This document shows, one piece after another, positions 26,066 through 33,179 of a DNA stretch of 64,000 nt. Within the stretch, counting starts at the first letter, position 1; the number at the start of each line of letters is the position of its first letter. The stretch comes from Nannocystis pusilla (lineage in GTDB: Bacteria > Myxococcota_A > Polyangia > Nannocystales > Nannocystaceae): assembly GCF_020073745.1 (NCBI RefSeq), contig NZ_JAIRAU010000059.1, positions 248,001-312,000 of the forward strand. Direction: 5' to 3'. The notes below the pieces were generated by a model. The model searched no databases and was not told where the DNA came from. It worked only from the letters and a program-made list of their open reading frames with translations. A program made the translations under genes and the position numbers.

Positions 26066-27976
26066 GTGCCCGGCCTGCAGCCGCCGCACGCACAAAGCCG
26101 TCCGCTCGCCCGCCTGAGCCCGAATCGGCCGGGAGATCCGTCCGGGGGGCGGGCCCGAGCTTCGGCCCCGGCGCCCCGCCGCGGCGTCCTGCTGGGCCTG
26201 TTCGTGCTGTCGTGGACCTGGCCGCTCGCGCTCGCCGGGCCGCTCGACTTCGCCGACGCGCTGCCGGCCGGCGCCGAGCTCGTCGGCTACGCCGGCGTCG
26301 CGGCGTTCGCGATCCTCGTCGTCCGCTGGCTGCTGGCCGGCGCCCTCGGCTACGAGCGATCGCTCGGGCTGCGGATCATCCGCGCCGAACGGGTGCCGCG
26401 CGGCGCCCGGGTGCTGTGCGCGCTGTGCTTCGCGGTCGCCGCGGTCGCGCTGCTGCTGCTCAACCTCGGCTTCCACAGCCTCGCGCTGGTGATCGCCACC
26501 GCCGCCGCCAGCTTCTTCGGGCTCCTGCTGGTGCTCGTGCAGTACTCGTCGATCTTCGGCACCACCAGCATCATCGGGGTGGTCCTGGGAGTCGCGGCGC
26601 TGATCGTCGTCCAGTCGGTCGCGACCGGCTTCCAACACGAGTTCGAGCGCCGCGTGCTCGGCGTGTACGCCCACATCAACGTGACGCGCAGCACCGGCAT
26701 GGCGGAGTACCGCCGCTTCGAGTCGTACCTGCGCACGCAGCCCGGCGTCACCGGCGCGAGCCCGTTCGTCTATTACGCGATGATGCTCGCGCCCTACGAC
26801 CCCGAGGGCGGACGCACCGACGACCTCCGCCTCGCCAGCGTGCTGGTGAAGGGGATCGAGCCGGACACGGCCGCGGAGGTGATCGACCTGCCGGCCCACC
26901 TGCAGCGCGGCAGCGGCCGGGCGATCCCGCTCCCGGCGCTGCGCTCCGACTTCGAATTGATGCCGGTGCCCGACCGCGAGCCGGAGGAGCTGCCGCCGGC
27001 GATCGCGGCCACGCCCGACCCGCGCGGCGCCGGCTGGTACGAGCGCGCGATGTCCCACTACGCGCAGGTGCCGGCGGCCAAGAAGCGCATCCCGGGGGAG
27101 ATCCGCGGCGATCTCCTCGACGACGACGATTGGCCCGACGAGCCCGCCGCCGGCGAACCCGCGGCCCGCTTCGACGCCAGCGCGCTGCCGACGATCTTCG
27201 TCGGGGCGACCCTCGCCCGCGAGCTCGGGCTGAAGGAAGACTCGCTGGTGATGGTGGTCGACCCGGGCTCGTCGTTCGACGCCTCGAGCGAGCCCGAATT
27301 CCAGTACTACCGCGTCGCCGGGATCTTCCAGGCCGGCTTCCAGGAGTACGACAGCCGGCTGGTGTACGTACACATCAAGGAGCTGCAGCGCTTCAAGTAC
27401 CGCGGCCGCGACCAGGTCTCCGGCGTCGACCTGCGCCTGCTCCACCCGGATCTCGCGCCCCAGGTCGGCGCGGCCGTCCGCGCCGCGCTGCCCGGCCGCG
27501 AGTACCAGGTGCTCGAGTGGCAGAACCTGAACGAGAACCTGTTCAAGAGCATCCGCCTGCAGAAGAACATCATCACCGTGATCCTCAGCCTGGTGATCAC
27601 GGTGGCCACGTTCAACGTGCTGTCGGCGCTGTGGACGATGGTGGTCCGCCGCACCAACGACGTGGCGATCCTGATGTCGATGGGCGCGACCGGGCCGCAG
27701 GTGGCGCGGATCTTCCAGGTCACGGGGATGGCGATCGGGCTGTCCGGGGCGGCCGCGGGCGTGCTGTTCGGCCTGGTGCTGTGCTGGCTGGTGTCGCTCT
27801 ACGGCTACACGCTCGACCCCGAGGTCTACTTCATCGAGGAGCTGCCGGTCGAGATCAGCCTGGCCCAGATCGGCTGGATCCTCGCCATGACCCTGGCGAT
27901 CTGCTTCGTCGCCACGCTGCCGCCGTCGCTGCGCGCGGCCAAGCTCCGCCCCGTCGAGGGCCTCCGCTACGAGTGA
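26066..27976 (+). CDS. FtsX/LolE-like permease, first of pair
   Basis: A ~636-residue ABC-type permease of the MacB/LolCE (FtsX) group. N-terminal membrane segments lie near residues 40-175, a large extracytoplasmic domain of about 350 residues follows, and a C-terminal FtsX block of three helices includes VVRRTNDVAILMSMGATGPQV. Lipoprotein release or envelope-stress transport is the usual role. GTG 26066 is a proposed start; the frame is open further upstream and the hydrophobic part begins near 26180, so the first 40 residues are uncertain. No ATPase gene (lolD-like) is in the window. The second permease starts 4 nt after the stop. Confidence 0.8.
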   Translation: MPGLQPPHAQSRPLARLSPNRPGDPSGGRARASAPAPRRGVLLGLFVLSWTWPLALAGPLDFADALPAGAELVGYAGVAAFAILVVRWLLAGALGYERSLGLRIIRAERVPRGARVLCALCFAVAAVALLLLNLGFHSLALVIATAAASFFGLLLVLVQYSSIFGTTSIIGVVLGVAALIVVQSVATGFQHEFERRVLGVYAHINVTRSTGMAEYRRFESYLRTQPGVTGASPFVYYAMMLAPYDPEGGRTDDLRLASVLVKGIEPDTAAEVIDLPAHLQRGSGRAIPLPALRSDFELMPVPDREPEELPPAIAATPDPRGAGWYERAMSHYAQVPAAKKRIPGEIRGDLLDDDDWPDEPAAGEPAARFDASALPTIFVGATLARELGLKEDSLVMVVDPGSSFDASSEPEFQYYRVAGIFQAGFQEYDSRLVYVHIKELQRFKYRGRDQVSGVDLRLLHPDLAPQVGAAVRAALPGREYQVLEWQNLNENLFKSIRLQKNIITVILSLVITVATFNVLSALWTMVVRRTNDVAILMSMGATGPQVARIFQVTGMAIGLSGAAAGVLFGLVLCWLVSLYGYTLDPEVYFIEELPVEISLAQIGWILAMTLAICFVATLPPSLRAAKLRPVEGLRYE

Positions 27977-27980
27977 CGCC

Positions 27981-29492
27981 GTGGCCGCCCGCAGCTCCCG
28001 CCGCCGCTGGGCCCTGATCGCGCTGGTGGCCCGCCGCATGCTCCTCCGCGAGGGCCGCCGCAAGTCGGGCCGGGCCGGGCGCGTGGCCCTGACGATCGCG
28101 CTGGCGCTGGCGATCTCCGGCGCGGCGGCGACGCTGCTCGGGGTCCGCTCGGTCGCGCCGCCGCTGGTCGCCGGGGTCGCGTCGCTGGTCGCGGTCGGGC
28201 TGCTGTGCGCCCGCCGCCTGATGCCCGCGGTCGCCGTGGCGGTGTTCGGCACCGGCCTCGGCTGCGCGGCGCTGATCACGGTGCTCGGGGTGACGTCGGG
28301 CTTCGAAGACGAGCTGATCGGCCGCCTCAGCAAGGTCGGCGGCCACGTGACGCTCACCGAGTACGGCCTCGACTTCGACGAGTACCCGGCCGTGGTGGCC
28401 CGCTGGGGCCCCGACCCCCGCGTGCTGGCGGCCTCGCCGTTCGCCTTCTCGACCGCGGCGGTGGTGCCGCTGCGCCCGGATGGTCAGGCGGACAGGTCCG
28501 ATGAGGCAGGTGTGAAGGAGCATGTCGACACGGACATGTCCGGAGAGACACACGTGCGCCCGATCGATCGCAACGCGCCGGTGATCGCGCTGATCAAGGG
28601 GGTGGACCCGGCGCTGGCGACCGGCCTGCCGGGGATGGCGACGATGCTGCGCGCGGGCGACCTGACGGCGGTGCGCCCGGGCGACGTCCGCCACGGGCCG
28701 GCGATCGCCCTCGGCAGCCGGCTGGCGGCCCGCCTGGGGGTGGAGGTCGGCGACTCGGTGCGCCTGGTGGTGCCGGCCGAGCTCGACGGGACTGCCGCGG
28801 CGATGACCCGGCCGCCCCGCCACGGCGAGTACGAGGTGGTCGACCTGCTCGACACCGGCGTCGGCGACTACGACGCGTCGCTGGCGCTGGTCCACCTGTC
28901 GGCGGCGCAGGCGCTGTTCTTCGCCGAGCGGCGGGTGAGCGGGGTGGAGTTCGCGCTCGTCGACCCCGACATCGCCGCCGGCTTCGCGGCGGAGGTGGTG
29001 GCGGCGATGGGCCAGGGCTTCCGCGCGACGACGTGGGAGCAGCAGGGCGAGGAGGTGCTCGCGGGGCTGCGACAGATCCGCGCCGCGGTGTCGCTGGTGC
29101 TCGGGCTGCTCGAGGTGGTGGCGGCGACGGCCCTGCTGGCCAGCCTGCTGCTGCTGGTCCGCCGCAAGCGCGAGGAGATCGCGGCGCTGATGAGCCTCGG
29201 GGCCGACTCGCGGGCGATCTTCGCGGTGTTCGAGGCGGTCGGTGTGTTCGCCGGCGGGCTCGGGGCGACCATCGGCGTCGGCCTCGGGCTGCTGTTCGGC
29301 TGGATGGTGGCGGTGTTCCGCTACCCGCTCGACACGGAGGTTTATCCGGTCGACCACCTGCCGTTCGCGCTGTCGTGGCTCGACATCGCCGGCCCGGCCG
29401 CGGCGGCGCTGGTCATCTGTGCGCTGGCCAGCGGACCTGTGGCGCTGGTGGCCTCGCGGCTGCCGCTGCTCGCCGGGCTCGGGCGCGCCTGA
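27981..29492 (+). CDS. FtsX/LolC-like permease, second of pair
   Basis: A 503-residue permease of the same group as its upstream neighbour, with which it likely forms a heterodimer. N-terminal helices lie in residues 10-95, then a periplasmic domain, then a three-helix FtsX block with VRRKREEIAALMSLGADSRAI. GTG 27981 follows the previous stop by 4 nt. The periplasmic domain carries a run of palindromic elements (about residues 167-191) encoding a polar insert with DRSDEAG and TDMSGETH, a clear example of a domain lengthened by the repeats. Confidence 0.85.
   Translation: MAARSSRRRWALIALVARRMLLREGRRKSGRAGRVALTIALALAISGAAATLLGVRSVAPPLVAGVASLVAVGLLCARRLMPAVAVAVFGTGLGCAALITVLGVTSGFEDELIGRLSKVGGHVTLTEYGLDFDEYPAVVARWGPDPRVLAASPFAFSTAAVVPLRPDGQADRSDEAGVKEHVDTDMSGETHVRPIDRNAPVIALIKGVDPALATGLPGMATMLRAGDLTAVRPGDVRHGPAIALGSRLAARLGVEVGDSVRLVVPAELDGTAAAMTRPPRHGEYEVVDLLDTGVGDYDASLALVHLSAAQALFFAERRVSGVEFALVDPDIAAGFAAEVVAAMGQGFRATTWEQQGEEVLAGLRQIRAAVSLVLGLLEVVAATALLASLLLLVRRKREEIAALMSLGADSRAIFAVFEAVGVFAGGLGATIGVGLGLLFGWMVAVFRYPLDTEVYPVDHLPFALSWLDIAGPAAAALVICALASGPVALVASRLPLLAGLGRA
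28479..28552. repeat. Cluster of palindromes inside permease gene
   Basis: At least three half- or full copies in 74 nt (GGTCAGGCGGACAGG, CATGTCGACACGGACATG, ATGTCCGGAGAGACA), all read through in frame. Confidence 0.7.
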
Positions 29493-29953
29493 GCTGCTGC
29501 TGCTCGCAGGACGATCGGGTCGGGGCGCGTGGCCTGTCTCTTCGGGCAGGCGGTGAGAATGTCTGGACCGCCTTCGAGTTCCGCTACGAGCTCGCCTGCG
29601 GCGCCCTGCTCGTCGGCGGGGCCGCAGCGGCCGTGGGCGTCGACCTCGTAGGTGCGCTTGCAACCTCCTGCGCCGAGAAGACCCCCGCGCGGGACGGGCC
29701 GGGTCGAGCGCGCCGAGCCGAACACCAGCAGGTCGACGCCGCCGCGGTAGAACAGCTCGTCGCCGGGCAGGAGCCCGTGCGGGCTGTCCCATGGGGCAGG
29801 TGAGACCGGCCACGCCTGCTCGCCGGCGACGCGGAGGCGGTCGTCGACGATGTCGTAGGCGATCCGCACGGCGACCGAACCGAACAGCCGCCGCTCGTCG
29901 ATGCCGCCGCGGAACAGGCGGGCGTGGTACGGCGAGCGATTGTCGAGCTGCAC
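29342..29953 (-). CDS. DUF2169-like protein, probably truncated
   Basis: The first ~90 residues (LDNRSPYHARLFRGG, VAVRIAYDIVDDRLRVAGEQ, GELLFYRGGVDLLVFG-like) match the start of DUF2169 proteins found beside type VI secretion effectors and spike proteins. Family members are usually 300 residues or more; here the recognisable part ends near residue 95 and the rest (to 203) is low complexity, so the gene is probably decayed. The GTG start 29953 lies 7 nt after the stop of the spike-like gene, an operon spacing. The 3' end overlaps the permease gene on the other strand by 151 nt, which also suggests a degenerate end. Confidence 0.5.
   Translation of the reverse strand: MQLDNRSPYHARLFRGGIDERRLFGSVAVRIAYDIVDDRLRVAGEQAWPVSPAPWDSPHGLLPGDELFYRGGVDLLVFGSARSTRPVPRGGLLGAGGCKRTYEVDAHGRCGPADEQGAAGELVAELEGGPDILTACPKRQATRPDPIVLRAAAAQARPSPASSGSREATSATGPLASAQMTSAAAAGPAMSSHDSANGRWSTG
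29533..29550. repeat. Dispersed palindrome near permease 3' end
   Basis: CCTGTCTCTTCGGGCAGG, followed by GGTGAGAATG, a flank seen at other copies. Confidence 0.7.
29784..29800. repeat. Dispersed palindrome in DUF2169-like gene
   Basis: CTGTCCCATGGGGCAGG, encoding PAPWDSP on the minus strand. Confidence 0.6.
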
Positions 29954-29960
29954 CGCCGTC

Positions 29961-30365
29961 TCAGCAGTTGACGAGCACCCGCTCGCCGTCGATCCGGACG
30001 TCGTCGTTGGCCTCGACCCGGACGTCGCCGAGCTCGGCGGTGATCGTCTGCACGCGGGCGGTGCTGCGGAGGTCGCCGGCGGCCACGAGATCGAGGTCGC
30101 CGCCGGACGACAGCGACAGCGCCTCCTCGGAGCGCAGGGTCAGCCGCTTGGCGTCGAGCACCAGCTCGCCGGCGGCGCGCAGCGTGAGGCCGGCGCCCTC
30201 GAAGCGGAGCAGCGGGCCGGACTCGCGGACCTCGATCGCCAGCACGAGCTTGCCGTCGCGGCCGATGAGCTCGAGGGTGTCGACGGCGTCGTCGCGGCGG
30301 AGCTCGACGCGGTGTTGACCGACGAGCTCGAGGGCAGTGGCGGGCGCGCTGGTGTCCTCGGACAT
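29961..30365 (-). CDS. T6SS spike-associated beta-repeat protein
   Basis: A 134-residue protein whose second half is a series of short beta-repeats (GELVLDAKRLTLRSEEALSL, GDLDLVAAGDLRSTARV, GDVRVEANDDVRIDGERV). This pattern is typical of VgrG needle extensions and of DUF3540-type accessory proteins that sit beside DUF2169 genes. With its neighbour it suggests a small or decayed type VI secretion accessory pair. ATG 30365 starts a clean N-terminus (MSEDTSAPATALELVG). The assignment is by pattern, not by a unique motif. Confidence 0.55.
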   Translation of the reverse strand: MSEDTSAPATALELVGQHRVELRRDDAVDTLELIGRDGKLVLAIEVRESGPLLRFEGAGLTLRAAGELVLDAKRLTLRSEEALSLSSGGDLDLVAAGDLRSTARVQTITAELGDVRVEANDDVRIDGERVLVNC

Positions 30366-30439
30366 GCGGTGATGCTTCCACAGAAACGACTGCGGGGGCG
30401 GCGGCGACGGGCCCAGCCGCACCCGCGCGTGGCCGCTCG

Positions 30440-31207
30440 TCAGCGCGCACACTCGAAGTGAGTGACCTGCCCGCGCACGACGGTGACGCGGCGGACGATC
30501 GGCTCGGCCGGAGCGTCGGGGTTGAAGACGCGCACCTCGTGCTCGCCGGGCGCGAGGGTGAGCACCATCTCGCCGCCGGGCATGCAGCTGCCGCCGCCGA
30601 TGTCGCAGCGCTGGGTGCAGCGCAGCGCGAGCGAGCCCTGGGTGCGCGAGGTGAGGATCGAGGCGGACAGACCGACGAGGACGAGGACGCCGACGCCGAG
30701 CGCGATGAGGGGGGCGTGGGCGCCTCGGCGGCTCGGCGCGTCGACCGGCGCGGCCGCGCGCGCGCGAGCGCCGGGCCGCACGAGCCACGGTCCGAGGATC
30801 AGGACGACGAGGCCGAGCGCGACGAGCCACCAGCCGGGCCCCGTCGTGACGGCGACGTCCGCTCGCTCGCCCTGGAAGAAGGCGTGCAGCGCGTCGTAGC
30901 TGGCGCGGGCGGTGGTCTCGTCGGCGAGGCCGACCGGCAGCTCGCGGCCGCTGCGATCGAGGAGCACGGTGACGCCGCGGCGACCGGCGCGGCTGTCGTG
31001 GCTGTCGAACCGGTGATCGGCGATCGCGTCGAGCGAGATTTGGGTCGTGCGCTCGAACCCGAGGAGGCCGGCGGTGTGGCGGCAGTCGGCGGTCGCGCGG
31101 TCGCAGCGGAACTCCTGGCGGTCGAGCCCGGCGAGCAGCATCACGACGCCGACGAAGACGGCCGCGAGGGTGCCGAGGATCCGCTGGCCGCGGGCGGAGA
31201 GAGCCAT
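30440..31207 (-). CDS. Membrane protein with C-terminal PEGA-like domain
   Basis: A 255-residue protein of unknown function. It has a membrane segment near residues 9-28, an extracytoplasmic part containing a Cys pair (RCDRATADCRH), further hydrophobic segments near residues 125-143 and 165-185, and a final beta-rich stretch (LTLAPGEHEVRVFNPD, RVTVVRGQVTHFEC) resembling PEGA surface domains. ATG 31207 was chosen because the first helix follows immediately. It stands alone, 74 nt from the spike-like gene. Confidence 0.7.
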   Translation of the reverse strand: MALSARGQRILGTLAAVFVGVVMLLAGLDRQEFRCDRATADCRHTAGLLGFERTTQISLDAIADHRFDSHDSRAGRRGVTVLLDRSGRELPVGLADETTARASYDALHAFFQGERADVAVTTGPGWWLVALGLVVLILGPWLVRPGARARAAAPVDAPSRRGAHAPLIALGVGVLVLVGLSASILTSRTQGSLALRCTQRCDIGGGSCMPGGEMVLTLAPGEHEVRVFNPDAPAEPIVRRVTVVRGQVTHFECAR

Positions 31208-31258
31208 GCCGGGGATGGTACGCGAGCCGCGGCCGCCGGCGAAGCAGGCGCGGCGTCC

Positions 31259-31375
31259 CCTGTCTCCGCGGACATGCGCCGGCGGTGCGGGCGCGGCGGT
31301 CGAGCGAGCCGGCGTGCGGGCTGGCTGGAGGGACATGTCACCTGTCCTCACGGACAGGCTGTTCTTCGGGGCAGG
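31259..31375. repeat. Intergenic cluster of three palindromes
   Basis: CCTGTCTCCGCGGACATG (31259-31276), CCTGTCCTCACGGACAGG (31341-31358) and CTGTTCTTCGGGGCAGG (31359-31375), all in the gap between the membrane protein start and the methyltransferase end. Confidence 0.75.
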
Positions 31376-31400
31376 CGAGCGGCCGCTCCCCGGGCACAGG

Positions 31401-32213
31401 TCAGCGGCGGGCGATGACGCCGGCGAAGAAGAAGTCGAGCGGCACGCCCTCGTCCTCGCGGTAGCCGTCCTCGAGGTGCGAGCCGAACAGCTCGATCATG
31501 GCGTCCTTGATCTCGCCCTCGAGCGCGGACAGGGCCGGGTGCGTGATGTAGCCGGTGTCGATCAGCCAGCGGGTGGCGTCGACGCCGGTCTTGAACCACA
31601 GGCGGAAATTGTGCTGCCAGCAGGTGTCGATGTGGAGGCCGCCGCGGCCGAGCAGGTCGAGCACGGGGTCGATCTGGCGCGGGGTCGGCGGCTCGGCGAC
31701 GGTGTCGAGCTCGAGGTGCTCGGCGAACTTGTGGTAGGTCGCCATCGCCTGCGGCGCGCTGGTGGCCAGGCTGGTGAGCAGGCCGACGCGACCGCCGGGG
31801 CGGACCAGGCGACCGAGCGTCGGCAGCACGCGCGGCCAGTCGAGGTAGGCGAGGGCGAACCGCATCGACACGATGTCGAAGGAGTGGGCCGGCGCGTCGG
31901 CGATGAAGTCCTCGGCCTTCGAGCGCACGGGCAGCAGGTGCAGGCCCTCCTCGGCGGCGCGCTCGACGGCGAGGCGCAGCATGTTCTCCGAGGGATCGAC
32001 GGCGACGGTCTCGCCGGGGGCGATCAGCCGCATCATCGGCAAGGTGGCGGCGCCGCTGCCACACGCGAGGTCGACCAGGCGCTCGCCGCGGCGGAGGTGC
32101 AGGTCGCGCGTGAGCCGGTCGTTGGGCGTCTTGACGTTGGGGCTCCAGAGGTCGTCGTAGTGCTCGGCGACGCGGTCGTACGTCGCCTGGAAGTAATGAT
32201 CGAAGCTCTGCAC
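31401..32213 (-). CDS. Class I SAM-dependent methyltransferase
   Basis: A 270-residue methyltransferase of the UbiE/Methyltransf_11 type. Motif I is VDLACGSGAATLPM, followed by an acidic residue in VAVDPSEN, the motif near DIVSMRFALAYL and the post-motif RLVRPGGRVGLLTS. The substrate is unknown. GTG 32213 (GTG-CAG-AGC) was preferred because recognisable sequence begins there; the frame is open upstream. The gene downstream on the same strand is separated by a cluster of palindromes. Confidence 0.82.
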   Translation of the reverse strand: MQSFDHYFQATYDRVAEHYDDLWSPNVKTPNDRLTRDLHLRRGERLVDLACGSGAATLPMMRLIAPGETVAVDPSENMLRLAVERAAEEGLHLLPVRSKAEDFIADAPAHSFDIVSMRFALAYLDWPRVLPTLGRLVRPGGRVGLLTSLATSAPQAMATYHKFAEHLELDTVAEPPTPRQIDPVLDLLGRGGLHIDTCWQHNFRLWFKTGVDATRWLIDTGYITHPALSALEGEIKDAMIELFGSHLEDGYREDEGVPLDFFFAGVIARR

Positions 32214-32410
32214 GCGGGGCAGCGATACACCGAAGCCGACCCCCGTGCAACGTTCGAGGGCCCGGTGCAGCCGAGGATCCTGAAGCTCTGTGCAGGTGCG
32301 CAACGGTTCGCGCACTGGCGGCCGCAGAGCCCGTGGGGGCGAACCGGACGGCGAAGACGAAGCCGAGACAGCCGCGACAAAACCGTGACGGGCGCCCGCT
32401 CGCGGCTGGA

Positions 32411-33067
32411 TCAAGCGGCGGCCGAGATGTCCCGCGGCAGCGAGCCGCGGCACACCAGCACCTCGGCCGGCGGGATGTTGGGCACGACGATCTGGCGCCG
32501 CTGCTCGGCGAAGTAACGCCCGAGGTAGCGGCCGAGGTGAAACTGCGAGAAGCCGCGCGTGGTGCTGTAGACGATCACGTGCGCGTGCAAGTAGCCGTAC
32601 TGTACGAACACGCCGCCGGGCGCGAGCACCCGCGCCGCGCTGTCGACGATGGCGTCGCGCAGCTCGGGCGGCAGCAGGCTCATGCCGAGGCACGAGACGA
32701 TGGCGTCGACCTTGCCGTGCTCACCGGCGTCGGCCAGGTGCTCGGCGAGGTCGGCGGCGCTGCCGTGGATGGCGACGAGCCGCGGATCGGGCAGCCGCCG
32801 CGCGGTCGCCTGGAGCAGCGGGCCGTCGATCTCGACGCCGTACAGGCGGGCGTCGGGCCGCATCGCCGCGAGCAGCTTCTCGGTGACGGTGCCGGTGCCG
32901 GTGCCGAGCTCGACCACGCTGCGGGCCCGGCCGAGGTCGGCGCCCTGCACGAGGGCGTCGACGAGGAAACGCGAGCTCGGCACGAAAGAGGCGGTCTGGT
33001 CCCAGTCGCGCCAGCCGTTGAGGAAGAAGCGCCACGCCGCTCGCATCCGATCGATGGAAGAGGTCAC
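32411..33067 (-). CDS. Phospholipid N-methyltransferase-like protein
   Basis: A 218-residue SAM methyltransferase with motif I VVELGTGTGTVTEKLL, YGVEIDGPLL and a conserved N-terminal block (RAAWRFFLNGWRDWDQTASFVPSS) of the kind found in PmtA/rRNA-dimethylase-like enzymes that act on phospholipids. The reaction would transfer methyl groups to phosphatidylethanolamine at the membrane; this is family knowledge, not visible here. The start is GTG 33067. Confidence 0.75.
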   Translation of the reverse strand: MTSSIDRMRAAWRFFLNGWRDWDQTASFVPSSRFLVDALVQGADLGRARSVVELGTGTGTVTEKLLAAMRPDARLYGVEIDGPLLQATARRLPDPRLVAIHGSAADLAEHLADAGEHGKVDAIVSCLGMSLLPPELRDAIVDSAARVLAPGGVFVQYGYLHAHVIVYSTTRGFSQFHLGRYLGRYFAEQRRQIVVPNIPPAEVLVCRGSLPRDISAAA

Positions 33068-33179
33068 AGGGCGGCGATTGTAACCGGCCGCGGCCGTTTG
33101 TCACCGTGCTGCGGAGGCGCCGCCTCGCTGCGCAGCCGCGTACGCATGCGGCCCCCGATCCACAGGCGGCCAAGGCGCG

